Origin: Nocardioides oleivorans
GTDB taxonomy: Bacteria > Actinomycetota > Actinomycetes > Propionibacteriales > Nocardioidaceae
Length of the DNA: 64,000 nt
NCBI RefSeq assembly: GCF_004137255.1
Contig: NZ_SDWT01000001.1
Span: forward strand, 124,001-188,000
Reading direction: 5' to 3'
Positions 63,786 to 64,000 of this stretch are shown piece after piece (position 1 is the first letter of the stretch; each line of letters opens with the position of its first letter). The position numbers and the translations under genes were made by a program. The notes under the pieces are model-generated. The model ran no database searches and was not told where the DNA came from. It worked only from the letters and a program-made list of their open reading frames with translations.

Positions 63786-63926
63786 GCAGTCCGCCCGCTG
63801 GTTGAGCAGGGCGCCCCATGGTCGCTGGTTGGGCAGGGCGCCCCGCGCCCGTGTCGAACCAGGGCTCACCACCATCCCTCCACCGTTGGTCGAGGAGGGC
63901 GCCCCGCGCCCGTCACGAGACCAGAC
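63782..63926. repeat. Cluster of intergenic palindromic repeats
   Basis: Four related units occur: GGTTGAGCAGTCCGCC at 63782, GCTGGTTGAGCAGGGCGCCC near 63799, GCTGGTTGGGCAGGGCGCCC near 63822 and TTGGTCGAGGAGGGCGCCCC near 63887. The last two end with matching arms (TCGAACCAG and CACGAGACCAG), so each can fold into a hairpin. They look like partial and complete copies of a dispersed repeat of the kind common between genes in Nocardioides. Confidence 0.75.
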
Positions 63927-63981
63927 CCTCTCTTGACCGAACCTCGCATCTCCGACCGTCGTCACTGTCAGACCTTCCACC

Positions 63982-63987
63982 TATAAT
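63982..63987 (+). promoter_or_regulatory. -10 element TATAAT of a probable leaderless gene
   Basis: A consensus TATAAT in GC-rich DNA ends 7 bases before ATG 63995, so the transcript would begin at or next to the start codon. No good -35 element is visible 17 bases upstream. Confidence 0.65.
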
Positions 63988-63994
63988 CGAACAC

Positions 63995-64000
63995 ATGAGC
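63995..64000 (+). CDS. Start of a gene cut by the right window edge
   Basis: Only ATGAGC (Met-Ser) is visible. The TATAATCGAACACATG context and the neighbouring palindromic repeats recall the leader of DUF222/HNH-endonuclease (13E12-type) genes in actinobacteria, but two codons cannot establish the product. Confidence 0.4.

Overview
The window is about 70% GC or more, is densely packed with genes, uses GTG starts often, and joins genes by 4-base ATGA/GTGA stop-start overlaps. Gene content is typical of Actinomycetota (MtrAB-LpqB, HPF, SecA, MoeZ, DUF3107, Rv3235-family protein). The sulfotransferase-like, MoxR/DUF58 and DUF5302 genes, plus the intergenic repeats near the right edge, suggest a Nocardioides-like member of the Propionibacteriales. 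This is inferred from content only; there is no rRNA in the window.

Layout. 0-2.5 kb: a MoxR ATPase / DUF58 / DUF4129 operon (minus strand), cut by the left edge. 2.5-3.7 kb: a secreted trypsin-like protease and a possible 3' gene remnant. 3.7-9.6 kb: a block whose order matches Mycobacterium tuberculosis Rv3206c-Rv3213c as I recall it (MoeZ, TetR, DUF3107, membrane protein, ferritin-like protein, DEAD-box helicase, ParA-like ATPase). 9.7-19.9 kb: assorted metabolic genes (SDR, MTHFR-like, kinase, PHP phosphoesterase, histidine phosphatase, MFS, methyltransferase, two tandem sulfotransferase-like genes, a double-hotdog MaoC hydratase, a DUF1707 protein). 19.9-29.3 kb: a complete sugar or polyol uptake and catabolism locus (two TIM-barrel isomerases, a Gfo/Idh/MocA oxidoreductase, a CUT2-type ABC transporter) under a divergent ROK regulator. 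29.5-30.7 kb: an acyl-CoA dehydrogenase.

30.7-43.5 kb is the most unusual part. The first half (30.7-37.2 kb) is a translationally coupled operon of a LicD-methyltransferase fusion, a third sulfotransferase-like protein with a coiled-coil tail, a 78-residue protein, a GtrB/CsbB-type glycosyltransferase and a YfhO-like multipass membrane protein. It reads as a candidate system for decorating a cell-surface polymer. The second half (37.2-43.5 kb) encodes exported proteins: a 1015-residue fusion of a cutinase domain with lost catalytic residues, RCC1-like repeats and an endonuclease/exonuclease/phosphatase (EEP) domain; a phospholipase D-like protein; a lipoprotein; and a second, stand-alone EEP protein related to the fusion's C-terminus.

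43.7-47.1 kb returns to conserved genes (MgtE-N/CBS protein, DUF1003, Mrp, TatB). 47.1-61.3 kb is a second mycobacteria-like block (Rv3235-family protein, SecA, HPF, ComF, LpqB, MtrB, MtrA, SahH) with a YcaQ-like protein and a LuxR-type response regulator inserted. The right end has a DUF808 membrane protein, a GNAT acetyltransferase, a cysteine hydrolase, a cluster of palindromic repeats, and the start of a probably leaderless gene cut by the window edge. I saw no rRNA, tRNA, CRISPR array, prophage or transposase gene.
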